The notes under the pieces were generated by a model. The model was given only the letters and a program-made list of their open reading frames with translations, was not told where the DNA came from and did no database searches. A stretch of DNA of 64,000 bases from Candidatus Krumholzibacteriota bacterium (lineage in GTDB: Bacteria > Krumholzibacteriota > Krumholzibacteriia > Krumholzibacteriales > Krumholzibacteriaceae). Position numbers and translations under genes: made by a program. Location of the stretch: contig JAFGCX010000035.1 in assembly GCA_016932415.1 (NCBI GenBank), positions 13,968-77,967 of the forward strand. Reading direction: 5' to 3'. Below, in pieces: positions 62,112-64,000 of this stretch; the first letter of the stretch is position 1; every line of letters begins with the position of its first letter.

Positions 62112-63503
62112 ATGAAAAGGATCATATTTACCGCGATAGCGACCGTGCTGATATCGTTGCCGCTTCTCGCCGGAAGCCCGAAGGACGTGAAGCTTCCCCC
62201 GATGGAAAGCGCCGTTATGGACAACGGCCTGAAGATCTTCGTCGTAAGGACCGACGAGATCCCGATGGTGACGATGAGGATGATGATACCTGCCGGATCG
62301 GCGCGCGATCCAAAGGGACTCGAGGGAGTAGCCGGCCTGACGGCGACGATGCTGATGAAAGGGGCAGCCGGGATGGGAGCGGAGGAGATCGCCGAGGCTA
62401 TAGAAAGCGTGGGAGGTTCTCTCAATACAGGGTCGAACAGGGATGGCACATTCATCATCGGCGATTTCATGTCGAGGGACTTCGCCCTCGCCCTGGAATT
62501 CATGTCAAAAGTCGTGATCTCTCCCGATTTTCTCGAGACCGAGCTCGAGAGGGAAAAGGGGATAGTCAAGGCGGGGCTTCTTGGCGAAAAGGAGAACCCG
62601 TCAGCGTTGACCTCGAAGTTTTTCGTAAAGAGCCTTCTAGGGGACCATCCGTACGCCGATCCGGTAGCCGGCTACGCTGAAAGCGTCGAAAAGATCACCA
62701 GGAAGGATATCGCCGGTTTTCACAAGGCCAATTTCGTTCCGGACGGGAGTATTCTCGCGATCGTGGGAGATGTCGACGCGAAAAAAGCGTTGAAGATGGT
62801 TGAAAAGCAGTTCGGCAAATGGAGCGGCAAGCGTTCCGGCCAGGCGGCGGTGGAGCCGCTGAGCCAGGAGGAGGGCCAGGCGAGGCGGGTCGTAGTCATA
62901 GATAAGCCGGACGCGACGCAGAGCCAGATAAGGATCGGCAATATCGGCACGTCGATGAACACCCCGGAATTCTTTCCCCTCGAGGTGTCGAACAATATCC
63001 TCGGTGGCGGATTCACGTCGAGACTGATGAACGAGATCAGGGTGAACAGGGGTCTTTCATACGGAGCGAGAAGCCGTATGGTCAAATACCTCAGCGGCGG
63101 ATATTTCATGATCTCGACATTCACCAAAAACGGATCGCTCAGGGAGACGATTGACGTCGCCCTCGCCGAAGCGGGGAAGATGAGAAGCGAGATGATCGAC
63201 GACGAGGAACTGGAAGGATCGAAAAGGTATATTTCGGGGCTTTTCCCCTTCGAACTGGAGACCAATTCCGATCTCTGCAAGTGGATCGTCGATATAGAGT
63301 TTTTCGGTCTTGGCAAAGATTTCGTCGAGAAGTACAGGAGCGGGATAAGCGCCGTCTCCGCCGGGGACGTACAGAGAGTGGTCCGCGAATATTTCAGGAC
63401 CGATGGCAACCTTGTAGTCGTGCTTACAGATTATGAATCGACGAAAGACCAGCTCGAGGGGCTCGGAGAGATCGAAGTGGTACGTATAGACGATGTCAGG
63501 TAG
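62112..63503 (+). CDS. M16-family non-catalytic partner subunit
   Basis: A 463-residue exported M16 homologue (signal peptide about 1-20). At the position of HxxEH it has 'GVAGLTATMLMKGAAG', so zinc cannot be bound. The Arg/Tyr pair of the partner subunit is present in 'INEIRVNRGLSYGARSRM', which in other heterodimers positions substrate in the catalytic subunit. The ATG at 62112 has TGGAGG 8 bases upstream. It is co-directional with the catalytic gene 24 bases upstream, and its last 8 bases overlap the converging OsmC gene. Confidence 0.93.
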   Translation: MKRIIFTAIATVLISLPLLAGSPKDVKLPPMESAVMDNGLKIFVVRTDEIPMVTMRMMIPAGSARDPKGLEGVAGLTATMLMKGAAGMGAEEIAEAIESVGGSLNTGSNRDGTFIIGDFMSRDFALALEFMSKVVISPDFLETELEREKGIVKAGLLGEKENPSALTSKFFVKSLLGDHPYADPVAGYAESVEKITRKDIAGFHKANFVPDGSILAIVGDVDAKKALKMVEKQFGKWSGKRSGQAAVEPLSQEEGQARRVVVIDKPDATQSQIRIGNIGTSMNTPEFFPLEVSNNILGGGFTSRLMNEIRVNRGLSYGARSRMVKYLSGGYFMISTFTKNGSLRETIDVALAEAGKMRSEMIDDEELEGSKRYISGLFPFELETNSDLCKWIVDIEFFGLGKDFVEKYRSGISAVSAGDVQRVVREYFRTDGNLVVVLTDYESTKDQLEGLGEIEVVRIDDVR

Positions 63504-63894
63504 CCACAACCGCTTCGAGTTCGAAGGCGGGCGCGTCGAGGATATGTTTTTTTACGGCGCACATATCGACCGACTTGAGCATCGGTTTTATGTATTTTTC
63601 GGGAAAGTCTGCGGGGATCTCGATATTTATTATCACTTTTCCGATCATTTTTTTTTCAGGGTCGATTTCCGTCTTTACGACAACGCTGATCTCATCGGTC
63701 GCGATTCCGCGTTTTTCGCAGAAATAATCGACATATACAGCGCTGCACGCCGAGATCGAGGCGAGGAAAAGATCGAACGGGGCGGGATCTTTGCCGTCTC
63801 CTCCGCTCATGACCGGCTGGCTTGTCTTTATCTCATATCCCTTGAAGAAAGTGCTGTTGCTGAAATTTCCCGTCAATTTCGTGATGATTTCCAT
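63496..63894 (-). CDS. OsmC/YhfA-family protein
   Basis: A 132-residue cytoplasmic protein. 'PAPFDLFLASISACSAVYVDYFCEKRG' and 'LKSVDMCAVKKHILDAP' contain the two conserved cysteines of the OsmC/Ohr fold, which in the peroxidase members reduce organic hydroperoxides; YhfA-like members have less certain roles. The ATG at 63894 has GGGGAGA upstream; the upstream in-frame extension would run into the tRNA gene and is rejected. Stop codons of this gene and the M16 partner overlap by 8 bases. Confidence 0.9.
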   Translation of the reverse strand: MEIITKLTGNFSNSTFFKGYEIKTSQPVMSGGDGKDPAPFDLFLASISACSAVYVDYFCEKRGIATDEISVVVKTEIDPEKKMIGKVIINIEIPADFPEKYIKPMLKSVDMCAVKKHILDAPAFELEAVVAT

Positions 63895-63918
63895 GATATT
63901 CTCCCCGGAGATGAAAAA

Positions 63919-64000
63919 TGCCTGAGGGGGGAGTCGAACCCCCACGGAGTTACCCCCACTGCGCCCTGAACGCAGCGCGTCTACCAGTTCCACCACTCAG
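63919..64000 (-). tRNA. tRNA-Leu (anticodon CAG), 5' end cut by the window edge
   Basis: Read on the minus strand the sequence folds as a class II tRNA. The acceptor 3' strand CTCAGGC plus discriminator A at 63919 pairs with CTGAG at the window edge, and the first two bases (expected GC) lie beyond 64000. Also visible are a D-arm with GGAACTGGTAGAC, an anticodon stem CTGCG/CGCAG with loop TTCAGGG (anticodon CAG), a long variable arm and a T-arm GGGGGTTCGACTCCCCC. CCA is not encoded. The long variable arm and CAG anticodon identify tRNA-Leu. Confidence 0.93.

Overview
The window reads as a chromosomal segment of an uncultured, Gram-negative (two-membrane), heterotrophic bacterium of the FCB assemblage. 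Evidence for two membranes: a TonB-dependent receptor, outer-membrane barrel proteins and many signal peptides or lipoboxes. Three secreted proteins end in the 'NYPNPFN' type-IX-secretion/FlgD-like C-terminal domain, which is typical of Bacteroidota relatives and of candidate phyla such as Krumholzibacteriota, Eisenbacteria or Latescibacterota. The phylum is an inference; no 16S or ribosomal marker is present. Base and codon use look uniform by eye. I see no insertion sequence, prophage, integrase or CRISPR array.

Layout. 1-2.1 kb: a cut-off exported protein, a small SnoaL-like secreted protein and a DUF418 membrane protein. 2.2-4 kb: an Ig-like lipoprotein. 4.1-10.6 kb: glutamate dehydrogenase, then two paralogous PEP-synthase-like ATP-grasp proteins that lack the phosphohistidine domain, the second ending in a nucleotidyltransferase. 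10.6-18.6 kb: a metallophosphoesterase, a large secreted subtilisin with PKD domains, and a minus-strand group (PilX-like protein, membrane protein, alpha/beta hydrolase). 18.9-26.9 kb: an outer-membrane cluster of TonB receptor, DUF4876-type lipoprotein and barrel protein, followed by a YCF48-like secreted propeller. 27-33.6 kb: a tricorn-like S41 protease, an ankyrin/metallo-beta-lactamase fusion and an exported methyltransferase. 33.8-42.4 kb: an APC permease, a BlaI/M56 pair with an apparent operator, an SGNH lipoprotein, a LytS/LytTR two-component pair, a DegT aminotransferase and a CDF transporter. 42.5-50.9 kb: a secreted papain-like protease, a NifU-like scaffold, an orphan prepilin, a membrane dipeptidase and a barrel-SppA fusion. 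51-64 kb: a transketolase-like enzyme, an arylamine N-acetyltransferase, a DUF4416 protein, an HDOD protein, a two-gene dehydratase-activase system, an M16 protease pair, an OsmC protein and a tRNA-Leu.

Together the genes suggest a protein- and peptide-degrading lifestyle: S8, C1, S41 and M19 peptidases, two M16 homologues, an amino-acid permease and glutamate dehydrogenase. They also suggest anaerobic CoA-acid chemistry (BadF/HgdC-type activase) and elaborate envelope sensing. The most unusual items are the M56 metalloprotease carrying two ExbD/TolR-like domains under a BlaI-type operator, the outer-membrane-barrel/SppA fusion, the ankyrin/MBL fusion, and the pair of catalytically stripped PEP-synthase-like proteins.
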